Below, one piece after another: positions 18,911 to 28,722 of a DNA stretch of 64,000 nucleotides. The stretch comes from an uncultured Pseudomonadales bacterium. Lineage in GTDB: Bacteria > Pseudomonadota > Gammaproteobacteria > Pseudomonadales > Balneatricaceae. Where the stretch lies: positions 340,001 to 404,000 of the forward strand of contig CALJVT010000006.1 in NCBI GenBank assembly GCA_937773555.1, given 5' to 3'. A program made the position numbers and the translations under genes. Below the pieces are notes generated by a model. The model had not been told where the DNA came from. It saw only the letters and a program-made list of their open reading frames with translations, and did no database searches. The first letter of the stretch is position 1, and the number at the start of each line of letters is the position of its first letter.

Positions 18911-20905
18911 TTACAGCAGTTCAGTGACGGTGGCAGTAATCTTATCTACTGTGAAACCATACATTTCAAACAACTCTTTAGCAGGGGCAGAGGCACCAAA
19001 ATCAGTCATACCGATCACTTTGCCAGTTAAGCCTACATATTTATACCAGTAATCCGCATGTGCAGCTTCAACAGCAACACGGGCAGTAACAGACGCAGGA
19101 AGAACCTGTGCCTGATAAGACGCATCTTGTCGCTCAAATAGTTCTGTACACGGTATAGATACTAATCTCACCTTACGGCCTTGAGCATTAAGAGCGTCTG
19201 TGGCTTGTTGAGCGATGCCTACTTCAGAACCCGTAGCAATGATGATAGCTTCTGGAGTTCCATCACAGTCTTGTAATATATAACCACCACGAGCCACGTT
19301 AGCTAACTGAGCGTTATCACGTTGCTGGTGCGGTAAGTTTTGGCGAGAGAAAATGAGGGCTGAAGGGCCATCTGTGCGTTGCAGAGAGGTTTTCCAGGCC
19401 ACTGCCGATTCTACAGTGTCACATGGGCGCCACGTGTCTAAATGAGGCGTTAAGCGTAAGTTGGCAATCTGTTCAACAGGTTGGTGAGTTGGGCCATCTT
19501 CACCCAAACCGATGGAGTCGTGGGTATAAACAAACAACACACGTTGGCGCATTAAGGCAGCCATACGCACAGCATTGCGCGCGTATTCCATAAACACTAA
19601 AAACGTTGCTCCGTAAGGAATAAAACCACCATGTAACGCCATACCATTCATCATGGCAGACATCGCAAATTCCCGCACACCGTAATACACATAGTTACCA
19701 CTAGCATCATCTTTAGTAATGCCTTTAGTGCCAGCCCACTTGGTGAGGTTAGAGCCTGCAAGATCTGCAGAACCACCTAATAATTCTGGCAATAACGGAC
19801 CAAATGCATTGATGGTGTTTTGTGAGGCCTTTCTACTGGCAATACTAGACCCTTCAGCTTGCAGCTGCTCAATATAAGTTTGCGCTTGAACTTCAAAATC
19901 TGCTGGTAGATCACCTGAAACACGTCGCAATAATTCAGTTGCCAATTCTGGGTGGGCTTGGTGATAGGCAGAAAAAGACTGATTCCAAATTTGCTCAGCA
20001 TCATCCCCAGCATCAGTAGCATTCCACTCTTCGTAAATATCTGTAGGAATGTCGAATGCACCGTAGGTCCAGCCTAGTTCTTTACGAGTTAACGCAATTT
20101 CGTCTGCGCCTAACGGAGCCCCATGGCAATCTTCTTTACCTTGTTTGTTAGGTGAGCCAAAACCAATGATGGTTTTACAACAAATTAAGGTAGGTTGATC
20201 AAGGTTGCCTTTAGCAGCCTCAATAGCAGCGAATAAAGCGTCAGCATCATGGCCATCAATGGCAGGAATAACTTGCCAGCCATAAGCTTCAAAACGTTTA
20301 GCAGTGTCGTCGGTAAACCAACCTTCTACTTCGCCGTCAATAGAAATACCGTTGTCATCATAAAAAGCAATCAGCTTGCCTAGGCCTAGGGTGCCAGCTA
20401 AAGAACAGGCTTCATGAGAAACACCTTCCATTAGGCATCCATCCCCTAAAAAAGTATAGGTGTGATGATCAATAATGTTGTGTCCTGGGCGGTTAAATTG
20501 GGCAGCTAAGGTTTTCTCTGCCAAAGCCATACCTATCGCGTTGGTGACACCTTGGCCAAGTGGGCCTGTGGTAGTTTCAATACCAGGCGCATAGCCATAT
20601 TCAGGGTGGCCTGCTGTTTTGGAGTGCAACTGACGGAAGCTCTTTACATCATCGATAGATAAGTCATAGCCACTAAGATGCAATAATGAGTAAAGCAGCA
20701 TTGAGCCATGTCCGTTAGACAACACAAAACGATCGCGGTTTAACCACTCTGGGTTCGCTGGGTTATGACTCATGAAGTCATTCCATAGAACTTCAGCGAT
20801 ATCAGCCATGCCCATAGGGGCTCCTGGGTGACCAGAATTAGCTTGTTGGACAGCGTCCATACTAAGGGCTCGGATGGCATTAGCTAAATCGCGACGGGTA
20901 GGCAT
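18911..20905 (-). CDS. tkt: Transketolase
   Basis: TPP enzyme of the non-oxidative pentose phosphate pathway moving two-carbon ketol units. 664 residues, normal length. N-terminal [17 protein letters not shown]-binding [18 protein letters not shown] with [10 protein letters not shown], and the pyrimidine-domain [11 protein letters not shown] motif are intact. AAGGAAG provides the ribosome binding site. It leads the tkt-gap-pgk-fba operon (13 bp to gap). Confidence 0.98.
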   Translation of the reverse strand: MPTRRDLANAIRALSMDAVQQANSGHPGAPMGMADIAEVLWNDFMSHNPANPEWLNRDRFVLSNGHGSMLLYSLLHLSGYDLSIDDVKSFRQLHSKTAGHPEYGYAPGIETTTGPLGQGVTNAIGMALAEKTLAAQFNRPGHNIIDHHTYTFLGDGCLMEGVSHEACSLAGTLGLGKLIAFYDDNGISIDGEVEGWFTDDTAKRFEAYGWQVIPAIDGHDADALFAAIEAAKGNLDQPTLICCKTIIGFGSPNKQGKEDCHGAPLGADEIALTRKELGWTYGAFDIPTDIYEEWNATDAGDDAEQIWNQSFSAYHQAHPELATELLRRVSGDLPADFEVQAQTYIEQLQAEGSSIASRKASQNTINAFGPLLPELLGGSADLAGSNLTKWAGTKGITKDDASGNYVYYGVREFAMSAMMNGMALHGGFIPYGATFLVFMEYARNAVRMAALMRQRVLFVYTHDSIGLGEDGPTHQPVEQIANLRLTPHLDTWRPCDTVESAVAWKTSLQRTDGPSALIFSRQNLPHQQRDNAQLANVARGGYILQDCDGTPEAIIIATGSEVGIAQQATDALNAQGRKVRLVSIPCTELFERQDASYQAQVLPASVTARVAVEAAHADYWYKYVGLTGKVIGMTDFGASAPAKELFEMYGFTVDKITATVTELL

Positions 20906-21314
20906 GAAAAACTTCCTTTAAAAGGTTAAATACACTATAGCGGGAACAAATCTATGGGGTGTATTTTCCCTTACTCCAGCCTTATACACAATCCACATAG
21001 GGGATTCTTGTAGCAATAATCAGCATTTATCACAGATATCAACCAGCAAGACTCTATTCACTGGTAACAGCATCTAATAGAGCGCTGGCTTGAGGCTGTG
21101 ACTAGGTTAAAATAGAGCGTTTGGAGATGGCTTCAAACGTTTTTGGAAATACATCATATTATGCTGCTTTAGCAAAAGTCATAGTGACACGGGAGTAGCT
21201 TTTTTTAACTTTGTCCATGCCATTAGGCACGCCTGTTCAGTACCAATGAACACCCCCTTGTAAATGCCATAATTTAAAGTTTTTGATTCAATGTGGGTTA
21301 TCCAACATACTGTT
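20906..21314. other. Intergenic region upstream of tkt
   Basis: 409 bases between the leftward methyltransferase gene and tkt. It should hold the tkt promoter, but I cannot point to a convincing -35/-10 pair. The only clear structure is a hairpin at 21118-21144. No credible coding sequence is visible. Confidence 0.6.
21118..21144 (+). terminator. Terminator-like hairpin
   Basis: CGTTTG and CAAACG form a perfect 6-bp stem with a 10-base loop, followed on the plus strand by TTTTT. On the minus strand the tail is CTCTATTTT. Both neighbours are leftward, so it may end the methyltransferase transcript about 170 bp after its stop, although the better U-tract is on the other strand. Confidence 0.4.
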
Positions 21315-21917
21315 TTACTTAGCCGAACCAGTGAGCACCACCCAAGGCTCCATATCCCCTGCCATACCCAAAGCTTCACCCAATTCTGAATGCACGATGC
21401 TAAAGCCCGCGTTCTCAAGATAATGCTCTAATTCAGCTTGAGAGTAATAAGCATAATAACGATCATATTTATCCCGCTTTGAACCTTGGCCAAGCTTCAT
21501 GCCAAGGTGCAAAAAGCCCTTTGGCCTCAGGGCCTTATGCAGCGCCATTAGTATAGCTGCCAAGTGTTGGGGCTGAGCATGTAATAAGCTAAAGTTGGCC
21601 CACACTCCGTGGTAAGTGTTAGTTGCATCAATATCACTAAATTGTGCCTGCCGAGCAGCTATATCAAACTTGTCATTAGCCAACTGCACCATGGCTTTAG
21701 CAGCATCGACAGGATCCACGCGCAATCCTTTCCTGCGCATAGCCGCAGAAGCAAGGGCTGGGCCACAACCCAAATCCAACACATAGTCATTAACCTTAAG
21801 CCGGTCGATAAAGCGCAGCAATATTGGATCCACACCTAGCTCGTCGACCATTTTTAAGTAAGTATTCACTTGGCCGTTATAGGCGTCGATGGTTTTTTGA
21901 TCTGCCATTTTATTCAC
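21315..21917 (-). CDS. Class I SAM-dependent methyltransferase
   Basis: 200-residue cytosolic methyltransferase of the type-11 class I fold. SAM-binding motif I is VLDLGCGPA around residue 47, followed by an acidic position at VDPVDAAKAM, motif post-II WANFSLLHA, and a KPGG-like LRPKGFLHLG. The substrate is unknown. The GTG start at 21917 is preferred over the ATG nine bases downstream because GAAAGG lies at normal spacing to the GTG. It stands alone between tkt and the MATE gene. Its isolated position does not suggest a pathway. Confidence 0.85.
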   Translation of the reverse strand: MNKMADQKTIDAYNGQVNTYLKMVDELGVDPILLRFIDRLKVNDYVLDLGCGPALASAAMRRKGLRVDPVDAAKAMVQLANDKFDIAARQAQFSDIDATNTYHGVWANFSLLHAQPQHLAAILMALHKALRPKGFLHLGMKLGQGSKRDKYDRYYAYYSQAELEHYLENAGFSIVHSELGEALGMAGDMEPWVVLTGSAK

Positions 21918-22175
21918 TTACTTTACACCTTTCTATTGTTTCAATAGCCATACTTTGCGCCCGCATAGCGTCCATTCTAGTTAGCCTGCCTATTGTTGCT
22001 TGGTCAAGCTTGACCCACTCTAACTGAAGAATAAATAATGGCTGTCTAAAAAGATCAATTTGTATTTTTTCATCAGTTTGTGCGCACAGTTTTATCGCTC
22101 CTAGTAGGGACTAGCAATGCTGGCTCGCTGCAATTAGGCCAAAGAACAAACATTATTGTAGCTTAGGCCACAAAG

Positions 22176-23591
22176 TTATTGGCGCATATGCGTAATTTTA
22201 AAGGACCTTAGATGAGTTCCAAAGTTGGGTTGAACTGGATCTAAGATCTGATTTTTTGCAGCTTTTTTCATTAAACCTTGTGCTAAGAAAAATGACACAA
22301 TGGCAACAAAAACACCACCAGCCATTTGACCAATAAGCACACCCTGCGCACCCCAATATTGTGCACCAAAATAAACAAAAGGTATGATGCCTAGGGTATT
22401 ACGCCCCCAGTTTATCCAAGTTGAATAAAATGGATGACCCAAGTTGTTATAGGCTGCATTAGCAATAAAAATAACCCCATTGAATATCCATGCCAAAGAC
22501 AATGGTCCGCAAAATAAGAAAATTAAATCTCGCGCCATCCCCTTTGCATCAAACACGTTAGCTATTGCGCCACGCAAAAAATACAACACCACAACAACTG
22601 GAATAACATACATTACAATAAGCACCATACTGCGGTTAAACGCTTGCCTCACTCGGCGGTGTTGCTGGGCACCAAAATTCTGCCCAATAATAGGTCCAAT
22701 GGCACCAGACATCGCAAAGATTAAGGCAAAGGCAACAGGCGTAACCCTGCCAATAATTGCCATACCTGCCACTGCAGATTCGCCAAATTCTGCAGCCACT
22801 TTAATCACGTAAGCCCCACCTACTGGCGCTGCTATATTGGCCAACATGGCCGGGATTGCAATTGCAGCGATCGGCTTTAGGTCTCGTTTTATCGCCATAA
22901 AAGATAATCCAGAAAACCCCTCATAGCGACGTACAATATACCACACAGCTGCTGCTGCCATAGCTATGCGGGACACCACAGAAGCCCAAGCGGCACCATC
23001 CAAACCCATCTTTAATGTAAAGATAAAAATAGGGTCCAAAATAGCATTCACCACTCCTGCAACAAGGATCACCACCATAGATAAGCGCGCTGCACCATGG
23101 CTGCGCAAGGCTGCAGAAGCAACAATACCCACCAACATAATGGGCATACTTGGTGTGAGTATTTTTAGGTAGGACACCGCCAGTTCTTGCGTATTTCCCG
23201 TGGCTCCAATTAAAGCTGTTAACCCATAGAGGTTAAGGTAAATAACACTCGCAAAAATAGCTGCGAACACCACACCTATAATCAAAACGTGCGTTAACAA
23301 TTCTGTAGCCACTTCAGGCTTATTTTCCCCAAGCGACTTAGCCACCAGAGCGCCTCCAGCTATAGCCACGCCAATGCTAATGGAGGTGGTCATAAACAAT
23401 ATCGTTCCGGCAAAGCCAATTGCTGCAGCTAGCTCGTCAATTCCTAACATGGAAATAAACAACATGTCAGCTAGGTCCACAGCAAATAAAGCAACAAAGC
23501 CAATAGCCGATGTTAGCGACATGGTAATGATGTGTTTGGTTAAATCACCCGTAACAAACTTGGCTTGATGACTAGCCTTGCTATGGCTCAC
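22176..23591 (-). CDS. MATE family multidrug/Na+ antiporter
   Basis: Inner-membrane exporter of the MATE family, 471 residues with about 12 helices arranged as two homologous halves (SIGVAIAGGALVAKSLGEN in the first, GPIIGQNFGAQQHRRVRQAFNRS in the second). It is probably driven by Na+ or H+ and exports cationic drugs or metabolites; the substrate cannot be read from sequence. The start is GTG, overlapping the Kef gene stop by 4 bp (GTGA), so the two are translationally coupled. Confidence 0.9.
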   Translation of the reverse strand: MSHSKASHQAKFVTGDLTKHIITMSLTSAIGFVALFAVDLADMLFISMLGIDELAAAIGFAGTILFMTTSISIGVAIAGGALVAKSLGENKPEVATELLTHVLIIGVVFAAIFASVIYLNLYGLTALIGATGNTQELAVSYLKILTPSMPIMLVGIVASAALRSHGAARLSMVVILVAGVVNAILDPIFIFTLKMGLDGAAWASVVSRIAMAAAAVWYIVRRYEGFSGLSFMAIKRDLKPIAAIAIPAMLANIAAPVGGAYVIKVAAEFGESAVAGMAIIGRVTPVAFALIFAMSGAIGPIIGQNFGAQQHRRVRQAFNRSMVLIVMYVIPVVVVLYFLRGAIANVFDAKGMARDLIFLFCGPLSLAWIFNGVIFIANAAYNNLGHPFYSTWINWGRNTLGIIPFVYFGAQYWGAQGVLIGQMAGGVFVAIVSFFLAQGLMKKAAKNQILDPVQPNFGTHLRSFKITHMRQ

Positions 23592-25459
23592 ACTTTAACT
23601 TCAGACATAATGACTTCCATTTTTGCAGTTAGCTCTGCCTCCCAACTGCTTGCGCGTGCGCGTATACTGGCAACGTAGGCTTCGTTCTCGAGGGTGGGAA
23701 TGGCGGGGTCATAGTGCTCAGCAACTGACAACATGCCTTTTCGATCTATATCGGCGAAGGCATCAGTCATACGCTGTGCCTGATCACGAGAATAGCCTAG
23801 TGCTTCGATGGCAGAGCGCCCCATTCGCAGTGAACTATCATAGGTATCCCGTATAATGTCCCTGCACCCAACATGCCAAAGGTCATAAACATGATTACGA
23901 TCAACCGCCCTTGCAACCACGTGTAAATCTGGGTAGAGATGGTGCACATATTTAGCCAACGCAGTAATCTGTTCTTTGTCATCAATGGCGATTACAAACA
24001 GCTTTGCTTGGGCAATACCTGCAGCGTGCAGCAAATCTGGGCGGGTTGCATCGCCATAATAGGCTTGCACATCCAACGCTTTAAGCATTTCCAATTGCTT
24101 TGAACTAAAATCCATTACTGTGGGGGTCATGCCACTACCTCGAAGTATACGGCTAACAATGCCACCCACTCGCCCATGACCTGCAATAATGATCTCCCCT
24201 TTATCTTCTATTATGTCCATTTCTCGTTCATCTAACGCCAAAAAGCGCGGCGCTATAATGCGATCATAGAGAATAAATAGCGCTGGGGTGAGCAACATTG
24301 AAAGTGCCACTATAAGTAATAAACGGTCTGCTAAATCAGCAGGAATAACAGCACTTGAAACTGTAAAAGATAACAATACGAAGCCAAACTCACCAGCTTG
24401 CGCAAGCCCTAAACTGAATAACCACCTGTCGGTCCCATGCAATTTAAAAGTAATAGCCAACACATAAAGCACAGCTATTTTCAACGCCATCAACCCTAGT
24501 GTGAGCCCTACGATAATAGACAGATTATCAAACATTAACCCAAAATTAATCCCTGCACCAACTGTCATAAAAAATAGCCCGAGCAGCAAACCTTTAAAGG
24601 GGTCGATATCACTTTCTAGCTCGTGTCGGTATTCACTGTTGGCTAATACTACCCCCGCCAAAAAAGTTCCCAACGCAGGAGAGAGGCCGACCAATGACAT
24701 AAGTAATGCGATGCCAATCACCATCAACAACGCAGTAGCAACAAACAGCTCTCGTAATTGTGCAACTGCAATAAAGCGGAAAATGGGCCCAGTTAGGTAA
24801 GATCCTGCCACGATGACGGTCGCTATTGCACCCAAAGTGACCAACGCAGCACCCCACCTAGGCAACCCGTCAACAAGGCTCATCGATGCGCCACCATGCT
24901 CGACTTCTATAGCTGCTGCCGAGTGTGACAGCGCCTCTGTTAGCTCTGGCAGGGCAAGCAAAGGAACCAAAGCTAACATGGGAATTACTGCAATATCCTG
25001 AAACAACAACACTGAGAAGCTAGACTGCCCACCATCGCTTTTCATCAAGCCTTTTTCACTCAAGGTTTGCAAAACGATAGCCGTAGAAGACAACGCCATT
25101 ACTAAGCCTACCGCCAAGGCAACGGACCAAACTAGACCAAAGTACATGGCAATAGCCATTACTGCTAAGGTGGTAAGCAGCACCTGTCCGCCACCAAGTC
25201 CTAAAAGTTTAGCTCTCATGGACCAGAGCAATTTGGGCTCTAGCTCTAACCCAACTAAAAACAGCATCATCACCACACCAAATTCAGCAAAATGCTGAAT
25301 AGATATTACATCCACATGAAGCCAAGCTAAAAATGGGCTAATTACAATACCTGCAATGAGATACCCCAAAACAGATCCAAGACCAAGCCTAGATGCAATT
25401 GGAACTGCCACTACCCCTGCAATTAAAAATACAAATGCCAAAAGAAGAAAGTCTGTCAT
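23588..25459 (-). CDS. CPA2 cation/proton antiporter, KefB/KefC-like, with RCK/TrkA-N domain
   Basis: 623-residue inner-membrane K+/H+ antiporter-type protein. About 12-13 helices fill the first ~390 residues (GLGSVLGYLIAGIVISP, LFLVGLELEP, FQDIAVIPML motifs), followed by a cytosolic Rossmann RCK domain with IIIAGHGRVGGIVSRIL around residue 415. This is the KefB/C layout of glutathione-gated K+ efflux. No separate KefF/KefG quinone reductase subunit is adjacent. AAGGAAA precedes the ATG, and it is coupled to the MATE exporter downstream. Confidence 0.9.
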   Translation of the reverse strand: MTDFLLLAFVFLIAGVVAVPIASRLGLGSVLGYLIAGIVISPFLAWLHVDVISIQHFAEFGVVMMLFLVGLELEPKLLWSMRAKLLGLGGGQVLLTTLAVMAIAMYFGLVWSVALAVGLVMALSSTAIVLQTLSEKGLMKSDGGQSSFSVLLFQDIAVIPMLALVPLLALPELTEALSHSAAAIEVEHGGASMSLVDGLPRWGAALVTLGAIATVIVAGSYLTGPIFRFIAVAQLRELFVATALLMVIGIALLMSLVGLSPALGTFLAGVVLANSEYRHELESDIDPFKGLLLGLFFMTVGAGINFGLMFDNLSIIVGLTLGLMALKIAVLYVLAITFKLHGTDRWLFSLGLAQAGEFGFVLLSFTVSSAVIPADLADRLLLIVALSMLLTPALFILYDRIIAPRFLALDEREMDIIEDKGEIIIAGHGRVGGIVSRILRGSGMTPTVMDFSSKQLEMLKALDVQAYYGDATRPDLLHAAGIAQAKLFVIAIDDKEQITALAKYVHHLYPDLHVVARAVDRNHVYDLWHVGCRDIIRDTYDSSLRMGRSAIEALGYSRDQAQRMTDAFADIDRKGMLSVAEHYDPAIPTLENEAYVASIRARASSWEAELTAKMEVIMSEVKV

Positions 25460-25648
25460 GTAAGGTTTCCTTAAATTTGTTACTTATGAAAAAAAGGGTC
25501 ATTCTATGGTCTTACAAAAAGCAGATCATTTATGTTGAGTGGATGTTGAAAAAATGTTTTGCACAGCCTGTTTAGGGGATTTACCTGCTAGGGTTAGTTT
25601 TTGGCAGTGACATTTTAGTAACTAGCGTGCCTTGGTGCCCAAAGCGCA

Positions 25649-25677
25649 AGGTTACTAGGATAATCGTCCTGTAACCT
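25649..25677. repeat. Inverted repeat in the Kef-Dabb gap
   Basis: AGGTTAC and GTAACCT, with an inner AGGA/TCCT pair, form an 11-bp stem with one bulged T and a 6-base loop. No U-tract follows on either strand, so it is not a classical terminator. It lies 190 bp upstream of the Kef start, in a 259-base region without genes, and could be an operator or an RNA structure. Confidence 0.45.
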
Positions 25678-25718
25678 CACCCAATATTGATTTAACACTT
25701 TTGCCGATGGGTATAAAC

Positions 25719-26018
25719 TCACGATATAGTGTAGTCAAAGACGATAATTTTATCGAGAACAGTATTAAATTTTTTCTTTAACGCATCATGCACGGGGTGA
25801 GGTAAATAATTCTGTCTAGATTGTTCGTTGGTAAATGTCATTTGAATACAGTGAGAATAGTCATCATTTAACTTTTCTACACTGTTGTTTCTCCCCCATT
25901 CAACTGCACAAATTCCATCTATTTTAGTAGCAATAGCCTGAAAATCTTCAAGCACTTCTTGAATGGCCTTAGATGATGCCGATGACTTAAACTTTACCAG
26001 TAAAATATGCCGAATCAT
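25719..26018 (-). CDS. Dabb (stress-responsive alpha/beta barrel) domain protein
   Basis: 99-residue single-domain protein of the dimeric ferredoxin-like Dabb family. It begins MIRHILLVKFK, the usual family start, and contains the central WGRNNSVEKLNDDYSHCIQM and the YLPHPVHDAL motif. I place the start at ATG 26018 with GGGTAG upstream; an in-frame TTG is 12 bases earlier. Family members are small enzymes or stress proteins with diverse roles; the function here is unknown. It lies 33 bp after a small membrane protein gene on the same strand. Confidence 0.85.
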   Translation of the reverse strand: MIRHILLVKFKSSASSKAIQEVLEDFQAIATKIDGICAVEWGRNNSVEKLNDDYSHCIQMTFTNEQSRQNYLPHPVHDALKKKFNTVLDKIIVFDYTIS

Positions 26019-26051
26019 TTTGCTACCCAAAAAACTTGCCCTTTAACGCCG

Positions 26052-26327
26052 CTAGCTTTCATCTTCGCCAGATTTAACCACCTTACGAAACTGGCGCTCA
26101 TTGTTGAACCACGTATTTATACCAATAACTAACCCAGCAAAGAGCCAAATGCCCAAACTTTGCGCCATATTAAGGATTGAATACCCTTCTTCAATAGGCC
26201 TATTGATGATGAAGACCGAAAAAATAAACATAGGCACCCCATAGAGTAGAACCCCGTTGAAAATAATATACCGGTTTCTGCCTTTGGCTCTTGTTTCAGC
26301 CCAAGCAGAATATTTTTTATCTTGCAC
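26052..26327 (-). CDS. Small two-helix membrane protein of unknown function
   Basis: 91 residues with two predicted helices (about residues 22-43, NGVLLYGVPMFIFSVFI, and 55-72, SLGIWLFAGLVIGI) and charged ends. No family recognised. The start is GTG, but a strong TAAGGAGC ribosome binding site at ideal spacing supports it as a real gene. It is followed by the Dabb gene, probably in one transcript. The layout is similar to short proteins with paired helices found in many gammaproteobacteria. Confidence 0.75.
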   Translation of the reverse strand: MQDKKYSAWAETRAKGRNRYIIFNGVLLYGVPMFIFSVFIINRPIEEGYSILNMAQSLGIWLFAGLVIGINTWFNNERQFRKVVKSGEDES

Positions 26328-26797
26328 GAATAGCTCCTTATTACTAACAACGGTCCAGGGGTATGGCCATATTATTTTATAGCTCAGTGCTAATTGATTT
26401 AGCGTAACACCGTGAAAAGTATAGAGGTTTATTTATAAATTTCTAGGGCGGTCAAGAAAATATTACTAAGCAATGGATAAGTAACGCCAGATTAGGAGGA
26501 TGTTTCGCCCTTACGATATCAAAATACCTAGTCAATTTTTCCTAGATATTATGTTTTGAACCCTCTACCCAGCGCTTACAGCAACTATTGAAGGTACCGC
26601 ATACACAAAACATATGTTTACACAAAACTGACTCCAATTAACTATGCAATAAGTCAGCCCATAGCCTATAATGACTGCGCTGAGCATTCCACGCAAAGCC
26701 ACAGGCACTCGCCAGAACTATGTTCTAGGCTGGTAATTAAGTCACTGCTAACGATGTCCGTAAAGCGTCGATTAGTATTCAATTACGAGGCATGGTT
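26328..26797. other. Long intergenic region with the metK leader
   Basis: 470 bases between divergent genes. A perfect TATAAT at 26667-26672 is a plausible -10 for metK, though the expected -35 position (ATGCAA) is poor. The resulting leader of about 120 nt contains a strong hairpin at 26711-26730. The left half is A/T-rich and holds nothing I recognise. Confidence 0.5.
26711..26730 (+). promoter_or_regulatory. Hairpin in the metK 5' leader
   Basis: GCC-AGAAC, loop TAT, GTTCT-A-GGC: an 8-bp stem with one bulged A, about 67 bases upstream of the metK start. Its place in the leader of a SAM synthetase gene makes a regulatory role possible. It does not match the SAM or SAH riboswitch cores I know. 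Confidence 0.4.
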
Positions 26798-27967
26798 ATG
26801 AACCAATACACTCTATTTACCTCCGAATCAGTGTCCGAAGGGCACCCTGATAAAATCGCTGATCAAATTTCTGATGCTATCCTTGATGCCATGCTGGAAA
26901 AAGATCCAGACTCTCGGGTTGCTGTAGAAACCCTTATTAAAACTGGATTGGTTTTAGTGGCGGGTGAAGTGCGCACTAACTCTTGGGTAGACATTGAAGT
27001 TTTAGTACGCGAAGTTATAAAAGACATTGGCTACACTTCTTCAGAAATGGGTTTTGATGGTGCATCTTGTGCCATTTTAAACGCTATTGGTAAGCAGTCT
27101 TCCGACATTGCTATGGGGGTTGATGAAAGCGCAGACAGCAACAAAGAACAGGGCGCTGGCGACCAAGGTCTGATGTTTGGCTATGCCAGCAATGAGACCG
27201 AGAGCCTAATGCCTGCGCCCATTCATTATGCTCATCGTTTAATGCAACAACAGGCTAAGGTGCGCAAAGATGGTACCTTGCCTTGGTTGCGTCCAGACGC
27301 TAAGAGTCAGCTCACTTTCCGTTATGGTAGTGATGGTAAACCTCTATCGATAGATGCTGTGGTGCTATCCACCCAGCATAGCGCCGATATAGACTTACAG
27401 AGCCTTCGGGTTGCTGTGATGGAACACATTATTCGCCCTGTAATTCCTGCTCATTGGCTCACAGATGAAACTCAATACCACATCAACCCAACAGGTAACT
27501 TTGTTATTGGTGGCCCGGTAGGTGACTGTGGCTTAACTGGCCGTAAGATTATTGTTGACACCTATGGCGGTATGGCTCGCCATGGTGGCGGCGCTTTTTC
27601 TGGCAAAGACCCATCCAAAGTAGACCGAAGTGCAGCCTATGCAGGGCGCTATGTAGCTAAAAATATTGTTGCAGCAGGTTTAGCTGAGCGTTGCGAAATT
27701 CAAATTTCCTACGCTATCGGTGTGGCAGAACCTACCTCTATTAGCTTAAACACCTTTGGCAGTGGCTGTATAAGTGACGCTAAAATTGAACATTTAGTGC
27801 GTGAGCACTTTAACCTTAATGCTGGTGGTTTGGTTGAAATGTTAGATTTGAAGCGGCCTATTTACCGCGATACTGCAGCCTATGGTCACTTTGGCCGTGA
27901 TAACCCCAACTTCACTTGGGAATACACAGACAAGGCAGAAATTTTGCGCAAAGCAGCTGGCTTATAG
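26798..27967 (+). CDS. metK: S-adenosylmethionine synthetase
   Basis: Makes SAM from methionine and ATP. 389 residues starting [19 protein letters not shown]. There are two ATGs six bases apart; ACGAGG sits only 2 bases from the first (26792) but 8 from the second (26798), so I choose the latter. Signature hexapeptide GAGDQG and the P-loop-like [16 protein letters not shown] are present. rsmE follows after 3 bp. Confidence 0.98.
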   Translation: MNQYTLFTSESVSEGHPDKIADQISDAILDAMLEKDPDSRVAVETLIKTGLVLVAGEVRTNSWVDIEVLVREVIKDIGYTSSEMGFDGASCAILNAIGKQSSDIAMGVDESADSNKEQGAGDQGLMFGYASNETESLMPAPIHYAHRLMQQQAKVRKDGTLPWLRPDAKSQLTFRYGSDGKPLSIDAVVLSTQHSADIDLQSLRVAVMEHIIRPVIPAHWLTDETQYHINPTGNFVIGGPVGDCGLTGRKIIVDTYGGMARHGGGAFSGKDPSKVDRSAAYAGRYVAKNIVAAGLAERCEIQISYAIGVAEPTSISLNTFGSGCISDAKIEHLVREHFNLNAGGLVEMLDLKRPIYRDTAAYGHFGRDNPNFTWEYTDKAEILRKAAGL

Positions 27968-27970
27968 GCC

Positions 27971-28696
27971 ATGCGTATCCCTCGCCTACATCTTCTGCAG
28001 CCACTGCCATTAGAGCAAACTATTACTCTTGAAGCAGCTGCTAGCCACTATGTAGGCAAGGTTCTTCGCATGCAGGAAAAACAGGAAATAATCCTGTTTA
28101 ATGACCTTAGTGAGCAAGTAAGTGCTCACATTGTTAGCCTTAGCAAGAAATCTGTTAGCGTTTTTGTAAGTGCACCAGTAGCTGGCCCACCCCCCTCTTC
28201 GTTACATACCCATTTGGGCCAAGTTATGTCACGTGGTGAACGCATGGATTTTGCTATTCAAAAAGCCACTGAACTTGGAGTAGATGAAATCACACCACTT
28301 TTCAGTCGCCGTTGTGAGGTTAAACTTGACCATCATCGCCAAGCTAAACGTGTCGCCCATTGGCAACAAATCGCTATCAGTGCCTGTGAGCAAAGTGGCC
28401 GTATAGACGTGCCTCGTATCCACAGCCCACAAACACTGAGCCACTGGTTTGATAGCACTCAGGCCGAAGCTAAGTTGGTGCTGCACCCTCACCAGACCAA
28501 TCCTTTGGCCTTGCATGTTGCACCTGCAAGCTGTGCTTTACTTATCGGCCCAGAGGGTGGATTAACTCAACAGGAAGTTGAGCAAGCATACACACACGGC
28601 TATACTGGGTTAAGTTTAGGCCCACGCATACTGCGAACAGAAACGGCACCTTTAGCAGCTTTAACTTTGCTGCAGTACATTTGGGGCGATCTTTAA
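27971..28696 (+). CDS. rsmE: 16S rRNA (uracil-1498-N3)-methyltransferase
   Basis: SPOUT-family enzyme that methylates U1498 of 16S rRNA using SAM. 241 residues: N-terminal PUA-like region beginning MRIPRLHL, then the knotted catalytic domain with KATELGVDEITPLFSRRC, SACEQSGR, LLIGPEGGLT and LGPRILRTETAPLAAL. All SPOUT motifs are intact. It is 3 bp after metK, which makes its cofactor. Confidence 0.96.
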   Translation: MRIPRLHLLQPLPLEQTITLEAAASHYVGKVLRMQEKQEIILFNDLSEQVSAHIVSLSKKSVSVFVSAPVAGPPPSSLHTHLGQVMSRGERMDFAIQKATELGVDEITPLFSRRCEVKLDHHRQAKRVAHWQQIAISACEQSGRIDVPRIHSPQTLSHWFDSTQAEAKLVLHPHQTNPLALHVAPASCALLIGPEGGLTQQEVEQAYTHGYTGLSLGPRILRTETAPLAALTLLQYIWGDL

Positions 28697-28722
28697 AGCC
28701 CATTAACTGAGACATAAAAGAG

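Noticed and set aside
22480-24800. Open frames on the plus strand opposite the MATE and Kef genes
   Set aside because: They mirror the hydrophobic codon pattern of the real genes, have no ribosome binding sites and encode low-complexity proteins.
26670-26797. SAM or SAH riboswitch before metK
   Set aside because: I could not find the conserved core elements of known classes; only a simple hairpin is evident.
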